Below the pieces are notes generated by a model. That model had not been told where the DNA came from and made no database searches. It saw only the letters and a list, made by a program, of their open reading frames with translations. Of a stretch of DNA of 64,000 nucleotides, positions 32,285-40,264 are shown in pieces (the stretch's first letter is position 1; every line of letters starts with the position of its first letter). The position numbers and the translations under genes are program-made. The stretch is from CAMYMQ01 sp963730305. Lineage in GTDB: Bacteria; Pseudomonadota; Alphaproteobacteria; Bin65. The DNA lies in assembly GCA_963730305.1 (NCBI GenBank), contig CAVSRB010000002.1:124001-188000 (forward strand). Reading direction: 5' to 3'.

Positions 32285-32848
32285 TTAGGCGATGTCGGTC
32301 GTAGCAGGGGCCCGCTTACGCCCGGTGATCATCGCCCGGACCAGATTCTCTCGGTGGCGCAGGCTGGCGACCACGACGCCCGCGAGGTGCGCGAGGACCA
32401 GCGCCAGCATCAGGTCGGCCAGCGCCTCGTGGGATTCCTTGATCCAGTGGCCGGCCCAGACGACATCGAACGTCGACATCCATCCGGTCAGCGCCGTCCC
32501 GGCCATCGCCACGATCAGGCCGACGATCATCAGCCCGCCGGCCGGATTGTGGCCGAGGTAGCGCGGCTCCCGGCCGCGCAGCATCGCCCCGGCGTGGCGG
32601 ACGACGGCGCCGGGCGACCGCACGAATTCGCCGAAGCGGGCGTATCTGGGCCCGACCAGCCCCCACAACACGCGGAAGCCGATCAGCGCCGCGGCCGTGT
32701 ATCCCGCCCAATAGTGCAGCCCTTCCCAGGATTCGGCCGTCAGCCACGCGACCGCAAAGCTGGCGACAAGGCCCCAGTGGAACAGTCGAACGAACGGGTC
32801 CCAGACCCGGATCGTCCGTCCATCCGGCCCGATCCGGTCAGTCGTCAT
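32285..32848 (-). CDS. Cytochrome b561-type membrane protein
   Basis: A 187-residue membrane cytochrome of the b561/Ni-hydrogenase b-type group (PF01292). Four membrane segments can be drawn. Heme-ligand histidines are in RLFHWGLVASFAVAWL (helix 1), LHYWAGYTAAALIGFR (helix 2) and HEALADLMLALVLAHLAGVV (helix 4). The start lies inside the preceding PepSY gene (11-base overlap), so the two are coupled. It would shuttle electrons across the membrane, with an unknown partner. Confidence 0.9.
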   Translation of the reverse strand: MTTDRIGPDGRTIRVWDPFVRLFHWGLVASFAVAWLTAESWEGLHYWAGYTAAALIGFRVLWGLVGPRYARFGEFVRSPGAVVRHAGAMLRGREPRYLGHNPAGGLMIVGLIVAMAGTALTGWMSTFDVVWAGHWIKESHEALADLMLALVLAHLAGVVVASLRHRENLVRAMITGRKRAPATTDIA

Positions 32849-33125
32849 TGTCGCCGTCGTTGTTCTCGGCGCGCACGACGGCGAGGGTCTTCGGGTTGAC
32901 CTTGGCCTTGGCGACGCGGCCCGTGGGGTCCGTGCCCCGGACCTCGTAGCAGCCTTCATCGGCCTTGATGCGCTGGACCTTCCAGCCGGCCTGCTCCAGC
33001 TTCTGTTTCACCGTGGCGCGCGGCTGCCAGTCGGTCATCGGCACGTTGCAGGTCTCGCTCGCCTGGGCGGCGCCGGTGCCGAGCAGCGTGAAAGCCACGG
33101 CGGTGGCGAATAGGGTATATTTCAT
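32838..33125 (-). CDS. Small periplasmic PepSY-domain protein
   Basis: A 95-residue protein with a signal peptide (MKYTLFATAVAFTLLGTGAAQA) and one PepSY-type domain: VKQKLEQAGWKVQRIKADEGCYEV and VAKAKVNPKTLAVV. The C-terminus is very acidic (ENNDGDNDD). PepSY proteins next to b561 cytochromes and OmpR-type systems are a recurring arrangement in proteobacteria. It may modulate the cytochrome or bind metal; this is inference. Confidence 0.85.
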   Translation of the reverse strand: MKYTLFATAVAFTLLGTGAAQASETCNVPMTDWQPRATVKQKLEQAGWKVQRIKADEGCYEVRGTDPTGRVAKAKVNPKTLAVVRAENNDGDNDD

Positions 33126-33172
33126 CGGACGCTCCATGGGCTCGTTTGGATGGGCGGAGAGTGGCGCGACCG

Positions 33173-33212
33173 CCTGACGGGAAGCTGAAGCCGGGTTCGG
33201 TTGCCCGTCAGG
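33173..33212. promoter_or_regulatory. Inverted repeat between PepSY and response regulator genes
   Basis: CCTGACGGG (33173) and CCCGTCAGG (33204) form a perfect 9-bp inverted repeat 22 bases apart. CGTCAG repeats again at 33217, 11 bases after the copy at 33206, giving a direct repeat with one helical turn spacing. This is a good candidate for OmpR-type regulator binding in the divergent promoter. Confidence 0.5.
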
Positions 33213-33279
33213 ATCACGTCAGCTTTGCGCACTATCCGCGCAATCCCGATGGAGGCGTTGTGGTCGCGATGGCCGAGGC

Positions 33280-33939
33280 ATGCGGATACTGTTGATCGAA
33301 GACGACGCGGCGTTGGGCGGCGCGGTGCAGGACCAGGTCGCCGCGGACGGCCATGCGGTCGACTGGATGCGTTCCCTGGCCGATGCGGAGGACAGCTTCC
33401 GCACCGTGGCCTACGACCTCGTCCTGCTCGACCTGATCCTGCCCGACGGGCGCGGCCTCGATTTCCTGGGCGCGCGGCGGCGCGCGGGCGACACCACCCC
33501 GGTCATCATCCTGACGGCGCGCGACCAGATCTCGGACCGGATCGCCGGCCTCAATGCCGGCGCCGACGACTATCTGGTCAAGCCGTTCGACCTGTCGGAG
33601 CTCACGGCGCGGATCGCCGCGGTGGCGCGGCGCTATACCGGCAACCCGAACCCGCTGGTGACCGTGGGCGACATCGAGGTCGACCTGGGCGCGCGCGCCG
33701 TCTACCGCGACGGTCGCTCCGTCGGCCTGACCGCGCGGGAATGGGCGCTGTTCGAGGCCCTGGTCCAGCGGCCGGGCGCGATCCTGTCCAAGGCGCAGCT
33801 CGAGGACCGGCTCTACGCCTTCGACTCCGACGTCGAGAGCAACACGATCGAGGTCCACGTCAGCCGGATGCGCAAGAAGCTCGGCCGCCAGGCGATCGAG
33901 ACGGTGCGCGGCATGGGCTACCGGTTGGGCCGGCCGTGA
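33280..33939 (+). CDS. OmpR-type response regulator
   Basis: A 219-residue regulator. The receiver domain begins MRILLIEDDAALGGAVQDQV; the phospho-acceptor Asp is in YDLVLLDLILPDGRG and the switch Lys in DDYLVKPFDLSELTAR. The C-terminal winged helix has LTAREWALFEALVQRPGAIL and SNTIEVHVSRMRKKLG. Its stop overlaps the GTG start of the kinase gene. It is divergent from the PepSY/cytochrome b561 pair and probably controls it. Confidence 0.95.
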   Translation: MRILLIEDDAALGGAVQDQVAADGHAVDWMRSLADAEDSFRTVAYDLVLLDLILPDGRGLDFLGARRRAGDTTPVIILTARDQISDRIAGLNAGADDYLVKPFDLSELTARIAAVARRYTGNPNPLVTVGDIEVDLGARAVYRDGRSVGLTAREWALFEALVQRPGAILSKAQLEDRLYAFDSDVESNTIEVHVSRMRKKLGRQAIETVRGMGYRLGRP

Positions 33940-35266
33940 GACGCGCCGCCAGCCTGCAACGGCGCCTGGGCATCGGCCTCGCCGTCGGCGTCACGGTCGT
34001 GTGGATCGCCGCCACCGTGGGCGCCGGGCTGGTCGTCCGCCACGAGCTCGACGAGATCTTCGACGCCGCTTTGAGGGAGACCGCCCAGCGGCTGCTGCCG
34101 GTGGCTGCGGACCAGATCCTGGACCGCGAAGACGACGCCCCGGCGCAGCGGATCGCCGCGCTGGGCGATCGCGAGGAACACCTGACCTATCTGGTCCGCA
34201 ATCGCGCGGGCAAGGTGCTGATGCGCTCCCACGACGTCGACCCGTCCCTGTTCCCGCCCCGGCCGGTGACCGGGTTCCACAGCAGCGCGACCCACCGGTT
34301 CTATGGCTCGTCGGCGGTCAGCAACACGCTCTTCATCGAGGTCGCCGAGCCGCTCGCCCATCGCCGCAAGGCGGCGTTCGAAGCGGCGGCGGCGCTGGTC
34401 CTGCCGCTCGCCTTCCTGGTCCCGCTCAGCCTGCTCGGCGTCTGGTGGTTCGTCCGGCGGACGCATGCGTCCGGTCGTCGCCTTCAAGACGGAGATCGAG
34501 ACCCGCGGCAGCGGCGACCTGTCGCCGGTCGCGGCGACGGCGCTGCCCGCCGAGATCGAGCCGATCGCCGACGCGGTCAACCAGCTGATCGAGCGGCTGC
34601 GGCGCGCGCTCGAGGCCGAACGGAGCTTCACCGCCAACAGCGCGCATGAGCTGCGCACGCCGATCGCCGCTACCCTGGCCCAGACCCAGCGGCTGATCGC
34701 CGAGGCGCCGGACGGCCCGCTGCGCGATCGTGCGGTCGGGATCGAGACCGCGCTGCACCGGCTCGCCCGGCTGTCGGAGAAGCTGATGCAGCTCGCCCGC
34801 GCCGAGGGCGGCGGGCTGCTTGTCGGAGACGCCGCAGGACATGGGCACCATCCTCGCCCACGTCGTCGACGAGTTCCGGCAGGAACGCGATGGCGAGAGC
34901 CGGCTCAACCTGGTCGTGCCGGCCAGCACGGTCGGGTCCCACCTGGATGCGGACGCCTTCGCGATCCTGATGCGCAACCTCGTCGAGAACGCGCTCAAGC
35001 ACGGCGCGTCGGAAGGGCCGGTCGATATCGTCCTGTCCGAGGACGGCGTCGTCCGCGTGGTCAACGGCGGACCGGTCGTCCCGCCGGAGATCATGGCGCG
35101 GCTGAAGGGCCGGTTCGAGCGGGGCGACGCCACGGGCACCGGCGCCGGTCTCGGCCTGGCGATCGCCGAGACCATCGCCGCCGGCGCCGGGGCCGCGCTC
35201 GACCTCGCGTCGCCGGCCCCCGGCCGCAGCGACGGCTTCGAGGCGGCGCTACGTCTGCCACGGTAG
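33936..35266 (+). CDS. Sensor histidine kinase (two frameshifts)
   Basis: The reconstructed protein is about 442 residues. An N-terminal membrane segment (LGIGLAVGVTVVWIAATVGA), a periplasmic region of about 130 residues, a second segment (ALVLPLAFLVPLSLLGVWWF), then the H-box FTANSAHELRTPIAATLAQT, N-box NLVENALKHGA and G-box GTGAGLGLAIAETIAAG. Extra bases near 34467 (after WFVRR) and near 34818 (before LSETPQDMG) break the frame. The GTG start overlaps the regulator stop. It is similar in design to QseC/TctE-type kinases. Confidence 0.87.
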
Positions 35267-35341
35267 CCCCCGGCGCTTGACCGGCCGCGGCGGCACGGCG
35301 AAGCTGTGTGCCCGCCGATGTGAAACGCCGGCCCGCAGCGC

Positions 35342-36826
35342 ATGCCCGACGCCCCCTTCGCCAAAGTCCTGATCGCCAACCGCGGCGAGATCGCGGTGCG
35401 CATCGCGCGGACCCTGCGCACGCTCGGCATCCGCAGCGCGGTCGTGTTCCACGCCGCCGAGCGCGACGGCCTGGCGATGCGCGAGGCGGACGAGGCTTAC
35501 GAAATCGCCGGGGACACGCCGGTCGCGGCCTATCTCGACGCCGAGCAGATCGTGCGGATCGCGGCCGACGCGGGCGCCGACGCGGTCCATCCCGGCTACG
35601 GCTTCCTGGCCGAGAACGCCGACTTCGCCCGGCAGGTCGCGGCGGCGGGGCTGACCTTCATCGGCCCCGGCGCCGACACGATCGCGCTGATGGGCGACAA
35701 GCTGGCCGCGCGCGACTTCGTGCAGGCGCATGGGTTCCCGGTGGCGCCGTCCATGAGCGAGGCCGAGGCGGGCGACGCCTTCGCCGCGCGTGCCGCCGAG
35801 GTCGGCTTCCCGCTGTTGGTCAAGGCGGCGGCGGGGGGCGGCGGCAAGGGCATGTCCGTGGTCCGCGACGCGGGCGAGCTCGACGCCCGGATCGCCACGG
35901 CCAAGAGCGAGGCGGCGCGCTATTTCGGCGACGACCGCGTCTACGCCGAGCGCCTGATCGAGCGGCCGCGGCACATCGAGGTCCAGGTGCTTGCCGATAC
36001 GCACGGCGCCACCGTTCACCTGGGCGAGCGCGAATGCTCGATCCAGCGCCGCTACCAGAAGATCGTCGAGGAGAGCCCGGCGCCGTCGCTCGACCCCGCG
36101 CTGCGGGCAGAGATCTGCGCGGCCGCCGTCGGCATTGCCGCGGCTGCCGGCTACGTCAACGCCGGCACGGTCGAATTCATCCTGGCGCCGGACGGCGCCT
36201 TCTATTTCCTGGAGATGAACACCCGGCTGCAGGTCGAGCACCCGGTCACCGAATGCGTCACCGGCCTCGACCTGGTCGCCGAGCAGGTCGCCGTCGCCGC
36301 CGGCCGGCCGCTCTCCTTCTCCCAGGGTGACGTGGCCAGCGTCGGTCACGCGATCGAGTGCCGGGTCTACGCCGAGGACCCCGACGCCGGCTTCGCCCCG
36401 GCCACCGGCGACGTGCTCGACCTGCTGCCGCCGCAGGGGCCGGGTATTCGCTTCGACGGCGGCCTAATGCGCGGCCAGGCGGTGACCGCGGCCTTCGACC
36501 CGATGTTGGCCAAGGTGGTCGCCCACGGCAGCGACCGGGCCCAGGCGATCGCCCGGATGCGCACGGCGCTGGCCGAGACGGTCCTGCTCGGCGTCACCAC
36601 CAACATCGCCTTCCTCGACCGCGTGCTCGCCCATCCCGACTTCGCCGCCGGGACCTACGACACCGGCGCGCTCGACCGCTGGGCCGACGCGCTCGCCGAT
36701 CCCGGCCCGTCCGACGACCTGCTGCCGGTGATCCTCGCCGCGGCGGCTCTGGGCGGGCGGGCGCTGGGGCCGGCCGCGCGGCCGCTGCCTCACCCCTACG
36801 GGGCGATCGGCCCCTGGCGGAACTGA
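35342..36826 (+). CDS. Biotin carboxylase part of an acyl-CoA carboxylase alpha chain
   Basis: A 494-residue ATP-grasp enzyme that carboxylates biotin. Motifs are VLIANRGEIAVRIARTLRTL (start), AVHPGYGFLAENADFA, KAAAGGGGKGM (ATP-binding glycine loop), HIEVQVLAD, GTVEFILAP and FLEMNTRLQVEHPVTE (catalytic and metal-binding region). The C-terminal part beyond residue 450 resembles the linker of 3-methylcrotonyl- or propionyl-CoA carboxylase alpha chains. It ends at a UGA that is in frame with the following biotin-carrier gene (see findings). No carboxyltransferase subunit is in the window. Confidence 0.93.
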   Translation: MPDAPFAKVLIANRGEIAVRIARTLRTLGIRSAVVFHAAERDGLAMREADEAYEIAGDTPVAAYLDAEQIVRIAADAGADAVHPGYGFLAENADFARQVAAAGLTFIGPGADTIALMGDKLAARDFVQAHGFPVAPSMSEAEAGDAFAARAAEVGFPLLVKAAAGGGGKGMSVVRDAGELDARIATAKSEAARYFGDDRVYAERLIERPRHIEVQVLADTHGATVHLGERECSIQRRYQKIVEESPAPSLDPALRAEICAAAVGIAAAAGYVNAGTVEFILAPDGAFYFLEMNTRLQVEHPVTECVTGLDLVAEQVAVAAGRPLSFSQGDVASVGHAIECRVYAEDPDAGFAPATGDVLDLLPPQGPGIRFDGGLMRGQAVTAAFDPMLAKVVAHGSDRAQAIARMRTALAETVLLGVTTNIAFLDRVLAHPDFAAGTYDTGALDRWADALADPGPSDDLLPVILAAAALGGRALGPAARPLPHPYGAIGPWRN

Positions 36827-36829
36827 GCG

Positions 36830-37325
36830 ATGGCGAAACTCGACCTCGCCGGCACCATCCACGACGTCGCCCGCCTCGACGGTGCCGAGGCCGGCATCCG
36901 TGTGGGCGACACGGCGATCGCCGCCGACTTCCGCGCACTGGGCGACGGCGAGGCGGTGGTCACGGTCGGCGGCCGGACCCATCGGGTCAGGGTCGCGGCG
37001 CGGGGCGGCAGCATCTGGGTCCACGCCGGCGGCCGCGCCTGGGAGGTTCGCCCGGTCGAGGCCGCCGACGCGCTCGGCGGCGGCGGAGCGTCGGCCGATA
37101 CGGTGCTCGCCGCGATGCCGGGCACGGTCGTCTCGGTCGCGGCGGCGCCCGGCGACGCGGTCGGCTGCGGGGGATACGATCATGGTGATCGAGAGCATGA
37201 AGCTGGAGACCACGATCACCGCCCCGCGCGACGGCGTGGTGGCCGAGCTCGGGTACGCGGTGGGCGACACCTTCGACAAGGGCGCCGTGCTGGTTCGGCT
37301 GGCGCCGGAAGCGGACGCGGAATAA
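36830..37325 (+). CDS. Biotin carboxyl carrier part of the same alpha chain (one frameshift)
   Basis: The reconstructed product is about 164 residues. The first 80 residues (MAKLDLAGTIHDV, VVTVGGRTHRVRVAARGGSI) look like the linker domain of MCC/PCC alpha chains; the rest is a biotinyl domain with LAAMPGTVVSVAAAPGDAV, the biotin lysine in IESMKLE and VVAELGYAVGDTFDKGAVLV. An extra base near 37163 breaks the frame before AAGDTIMVIESMKL. The ATG lies 3 bases after, and in frame with, the stop of the biotin carboxylase gene. Together the two are about the length of one normal alpha chain. Confidence 0.87.
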
Positions 37326-37344
37326 GGCAGCATTCAAACGAAGA

Positions 37345-37372
37345 CGCCCCGCGACCAGGCGGCCGCGGGGCG
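37345..37372. terminator. Hairpin between convergent carboxylase and fasciclin genes
   Basis: A perfect 9-bp stem CGCCCCGCG / CGCGGGGCG with a 10-base loop. There is no T-run on the plus side; it is placed where a bidirectional terminator would be expected. Confidence 0.5.
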
Positions 37373-37394
37373 CTTCGCGCCGCTGCGGGAGGCG

Positions 37395-37973
37395 TTACTT
37401 CGGCAGCAGCACGGTGTCGATGACGTGGATGACGCCATTCGACTGCCGCACGTTGGCGATGGTCACCTTGGCGGTGCGGCCGCTCTCGTCGGTCAGGTAG
37501 ACGTGGCCGCGTTTGGTCCAGGCCCACAGCGTGTCGCCGCTGACCGTCTTGATCGCGTGCTTGCCGCCGTCGGCCTTGATCATCTTCATCAGCGTGCCGC
37601 TCATCACCCGGCCGGCGACGACGTGATAGGTCAGCACCTTGCGCAGCATCGCCTTGTTCTCGGGCTTGAGCAGGTTGGCGACGGTGCCCTTGGGCAGCTG
37701 CGCGAACGCCGCGTTGGTCGGCGCGAACACGGTGAACGGCCCCGGCCCCGACAGGGTCTTGACCAGGCCGGCCGCCTTGACCGCGGCGACCAGCGTGGTG
37801 TGGTCCTTCGAGTTGACCGCGTTCTGGATGATGTTCTTGGTCGGGTACATCGGCGCGCCGCCGACCATGGGGTTGCTGGTCGCGGCGGCGTTGACCGCGC
37901 CGGCGGACAGGGCCGTGCCCAGGCCGATCAGGGCGGCGGCGCCGGCATTGAGAAGAAGACGGTGCACTCTCAT
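37395..37973 (-). CDS. Exported fasciclin (FAS1) domain protein
   Basis: A 192-residue secreted protein. Signal peptide about residues 1-30 (AGAAALIGLGTALSAGAVNAA), then one FAS1 domain. Its H1 box is SGPGPFTVFAPTNAAFAQLP, the central YHVVAGRV motif is present and the domain ends SNGVIHVIDTVLLPK (H2 box). FAS1 proteins mediate adhesion or matrix contacts. It is divergent from an ECF sigma factor/anti-sigma pair, the same arrangement of functions as mycobacterial SigK-RskA with MPT70/MPT83. Confidence 0.94.
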   Translation of the reverse strand: MRVHRLLLNAGAAALIGLGTALSAGAVNAAATSNPMVGGAPMYPTKNIIQNAVNSKDHTTLVAAVKAAGLVKTLSGPGPFTVFAPTNAAFAQLPKGTVANLLKPENKAMLRKVLTYHVVAGRVMSGTLMKMIKADGGKHAIKTVSGDTLWAWTKRGHVYLTDESGRTAKVTIANVRQSNGVIHVIDTVLLPK

Positions 37974-38092
37974 CGTTCACGCTCCTCTTTCGCGTTTTCC
38001 GTGACACAGCCGCGGGGTGAACCGGGCTGATGGAGGAGCTACCCGGCGGCGGCGGGAATGGTTTCAGCCTCGATCAAATATTTTTGGGGTGT

Positions 38093-38106
38093 CGGCGTCG
38101 ACGCCG
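38093..38106. promoter_or_regulatory. 14-bp perfect palindrome between fasciclin and sigma genes
   Basis: CGGCGTCGACGCCG, next to an AT-rich block (AAATATTTTT at 38077). It lies in the divergent promoter region and may be an operator. No clear ECF-type -35/-10 pair could be fixed by eye. Confidence 0.35.
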
Positions 38107-38150
38107 GTTGTTAGGGTCGCGGCCGCATTTCGGCGCGTGACGACGATCCG

Positions 38151-38714
38151 GTGACCTTCTTGTCCTCGACCCCGCTGTCGATCGAAGACCTGCTCGAACG
38201 CACCGGACGGGGCGACCGCGGCGCGTTCGCGCAGCTCTACGAGCGCACCTCGGGGAAACTGTTCGCCGTTTGCGTGGGTATCTTGCGTAGCCGGGGCCTG
38301 GCCGAGGAAGCGTTGCAGGACGGGTTCGTACGCGTCTGGCGCAACGCCCATACCTTCGACCGCGGCAAGGCGTCGGCGATGACCTGGCTGATCTCGGTGA
38401 CCCGCAACCGGGCGCTGAGCTATCGCAGCAAGACCGGCCGATTGGTGCCGGTCGAGGACGAGACGATCGACGCTATGCGCGACCTGGACCGCGACCCCGA
38501 GGGCTACGACGCCGCCGACCTACAGGCGCTGAAGCGCTGCCTGGCGGAGCTGGGCGAAAACCAGCGTCACGCGGTCACCCGCGCGTATCTCTATGGCGAT
38601 ACCCATCGCGAGCTGGCCGGCGCCATGGACGCGCCGATCGGCACGATCAAGACTTGGCTCCGGCGCGCGCTGGAGCAACTGAGACTGTGTCTGGACGATG
38701 AAGCGGCTCGATAG
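38151..38714 (+). CDS. ECF RNA polymerase sigma factor (SigK-like)
   Basis: A 187-residue sigma-70 family protein. Region 2 includes GAFAQLYERTSGKLFAVCVGIL, AEEALQDGFVRVWRNAHTFD and ASAMTWLISVTRNRAL; region 4 is ENQRHAVTRAYLYGDTHREL with MDAPIGTIKTWLRRALEQLR. GTG start. Its 3' end overlaps the anti-sigma gene by 17 bases. It likely directs its own operon and the divergent fasciclin gene. Confidence 0.93.
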   Translation: MTFLSSTPLSIEDLLERTGRGDRGAFAQLYERTSGKLFAVCVGILRSRGLAEEALQDGFVRVWRNAHTFDRGKASAMTWLISVTRNRALSYRSKTGRLVPVEDETIDAMRDLDRDPEGYDAADLQALKRCLAELGENQRHAVTRAYLYGDTHRELAGAMDAPIGTIKTWLRRALEQLRLCLDDEAAR

Positions 38715-39420
38715 GGAAACGCTCGACGCCCTCGCCGGCGAATACGTCCTCGGCACGCTCGGGGGCGCGGCCCGGCGCCGGTTCGAACGGATGATCGCCG
38801 AGGATCCGGCGGTCCGGGCGCGGGTCGATTTCTGGGAACGCAAGCTCGGCCCGCTGTCCGCGGGGATCCCCGACCAGGCGCCGTCGCCCGCGGTGTGGGA
38901 GGCGATCGTGCGCGAGACCGGTGCGCGGCCGGAAGGGGCGCGGCCGGAGGCGCCGGCGGCCCGCCCGGCGCGGCGGATCGGGCGGCGCGGCTTCTGGCTC
39001 GGCTTCGGCGCGGCCGCCGCAGCGGCGGCCGCGGCGGCGCTGGTGGTCTACACGGTGCCGGGCGTGCTCGGCCCGGCGCCGTTCACCACCACCCATGTCG
39101 CGCTGCTCGGCAAGCCGGGCGGTCAGCCGGTCGTGTTGGTCGACCTCGATGCTCGCTCGGGCCGCTACCGGGCCCGCCTCGTGGCGACGCCCCCGGCCGT
39201 ACCCGGCCACTCGCACGAGCTGTGGCTGATCCCCAAGGGCGGCAAGCCGGTGTCGCTGGGCGTACTGCCGGCCAATCAGCCGCGTCGCCTGCCCGCCGTC
39301 CTGGTGGGGCACCTGGCCGACGCCAATGCGGCGGTCAGCGTCGAACCCCCGAACGGTTCACCGACCGGTGCGCCGACCGGCCCGGTGGTCTACCAGGGGC
39401 ACCTCTACGCGGCGCGCTAG
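38698..39420 (+). CDS. RskA-type anti-sigma factor
   Basis: A 240-residue membrane protein. The N-terminal cytoplasmic zinc-less anti-sigma part (LDALAGEYVLGTLGGAARRR, MIAEDPAVRARVDFWERKL) would bind the sigma factor. One membrane segment (LGFGAAAAAAAAAALVVYTV) follows, then the extracytoplasmic RskA C-terminal domain (VVLVDLDARSGRYRARLV, GHSHELWLIPKGGKPVSLG). Release presumably needs regulated proteolysis, as known for RskA/RsgI types. It overlaps the sigma gene. Confidence 0.92.
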   Translation: MKRLDRETLDALAGEYVLGTLGGAARRRFERMIAEDPAVRARVDFWERKLGPLSAGIPDQAPSPAVWEAIVRETGARPEGARPEAPAARPARRIGRRGFWLGFGAAAAAAAAAALVVYTVPGVLGPAPFTTTHVALLGKPGGQPVVLVDLDARSGRYRARLVATPPAVPGHSHELWLIPKGGKPVSLGVLPANQPRRLPAVLVGHLADANAAVSVEPPNGSPTGAPTGPVVYQGHLYAAR

Positions 39421-39423
39421 GCT

Positions 39424-40206
39424 CTAATCCCGGTAGCCCGGGTCGATGCGGTCGAGCCGCCGCAGGGTCGCGGGCCACTCGCGCGCGCCGACGGCGAGGT
39501 CGTTGGACCCGACGTGCTGCTGGGCGGTCAGCTCGGCGACCTCGGGCGGCGGCATGACGATGTCGTCGGTCGCGGCCATCGCCATCATCTGCGCCCGCGC
39601 CGCCTTCTCCAGGTAGAACATGCGCAGGTAGGCCTCGCCGACCGAGCGGCCGGCGGTGAGCAGGCCGTGGTTGTAGAGGATCATCGCGCTGTGCTCGCCC
39701 AGGTCGGCGATCAGCCGGTCCTGCTCGTCCATGCTCAGCGCGATGCCCTCGTAGTGGTGATAGCCGATCCGGTTGTAGAACATCATGGCGTGCTGGGAGA
39801 GCGGCAGCAGCCCGCACTTCATCATCGACAGCGCCATGCCCGCCTCGGTGTGCAGGTGCATGACGCAGTTGACCTCGGGTCGGGCGCGGTGGACGGCGTG
39901 GTGGATGACGAAGCCGGCGGCGTTCACCGGGTAGTCGCTGTCGCCGACGATGGTGGCGTCGTGGTCGATCTTGACCAGGTTGCTCGCCGTGATCTCGTCG
40001 AAGGACATGCCGAACGGGTTGATCAGGAAATGCTCGTCGGTGCCCGGCACCCGCATCGAGATGTGGGTGTAGATGACGTCGTCCCATTCGTTGAGCGCGG
40101 CGAGCCGGTAGGCGGCGGCGAGGTCGATGCGGGCCTGCCGCTCCTCCTCGGTGATGGTCGTGTCGTTGACCAGGCGAGTCTTCTTGAGGGCCTGCTGGAA
40201 TGCCAT
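39424..40206 (-). CDS. Class II aldolase/adducin-family protein
   Basis: A 260-residue protein of the fuculose-1-phosphate aldolase group. The zinc histidines are in NCVMHLHTEAGMALSMM (HxH) and ILYNHGLLTAG. The N-terminal RIDLAAAYRLAALNEWDDVIYTHISMRVPG is typical of the uncharacterised class II aldolase branch that includes decarboxylases. I start at 40206 because GGAGGAACGG precedes it. It is the last gene of the TRAP-linked cluster; its substrate is likely a hydroxy- or keto-acid (inference). Confidence 0.9.
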   Translation of the reverse strand: MAFQQALKKTRLVNDTTITEEERQARIDLAAAYRLAALNEWDDVIYTHISMRVPGTDEHFLINPFGMSFDEITASNLVKIDHDATIVGDSDYPVNAAGFVIHHAVHRARPEVNCVMHLHTEAGMALSMMKCGLLPLSQHAMMFYNRIGYHHYEGIALSMDEQDRLIADLGEHSAMILYNHGLLTAGRSVGEAYLRMFYLEKAARAQMMAMAATDDIVMPPPEVAELTAQQHVGSNDLAVGAREWPATLRRLDRIDPGYRD

Positions 40207-40264
40207 CCGTTCCTCCATCCGTTTGCCGCGCCGGGGTGTCAGCCACGGGGTCAGCCCACCGGTA

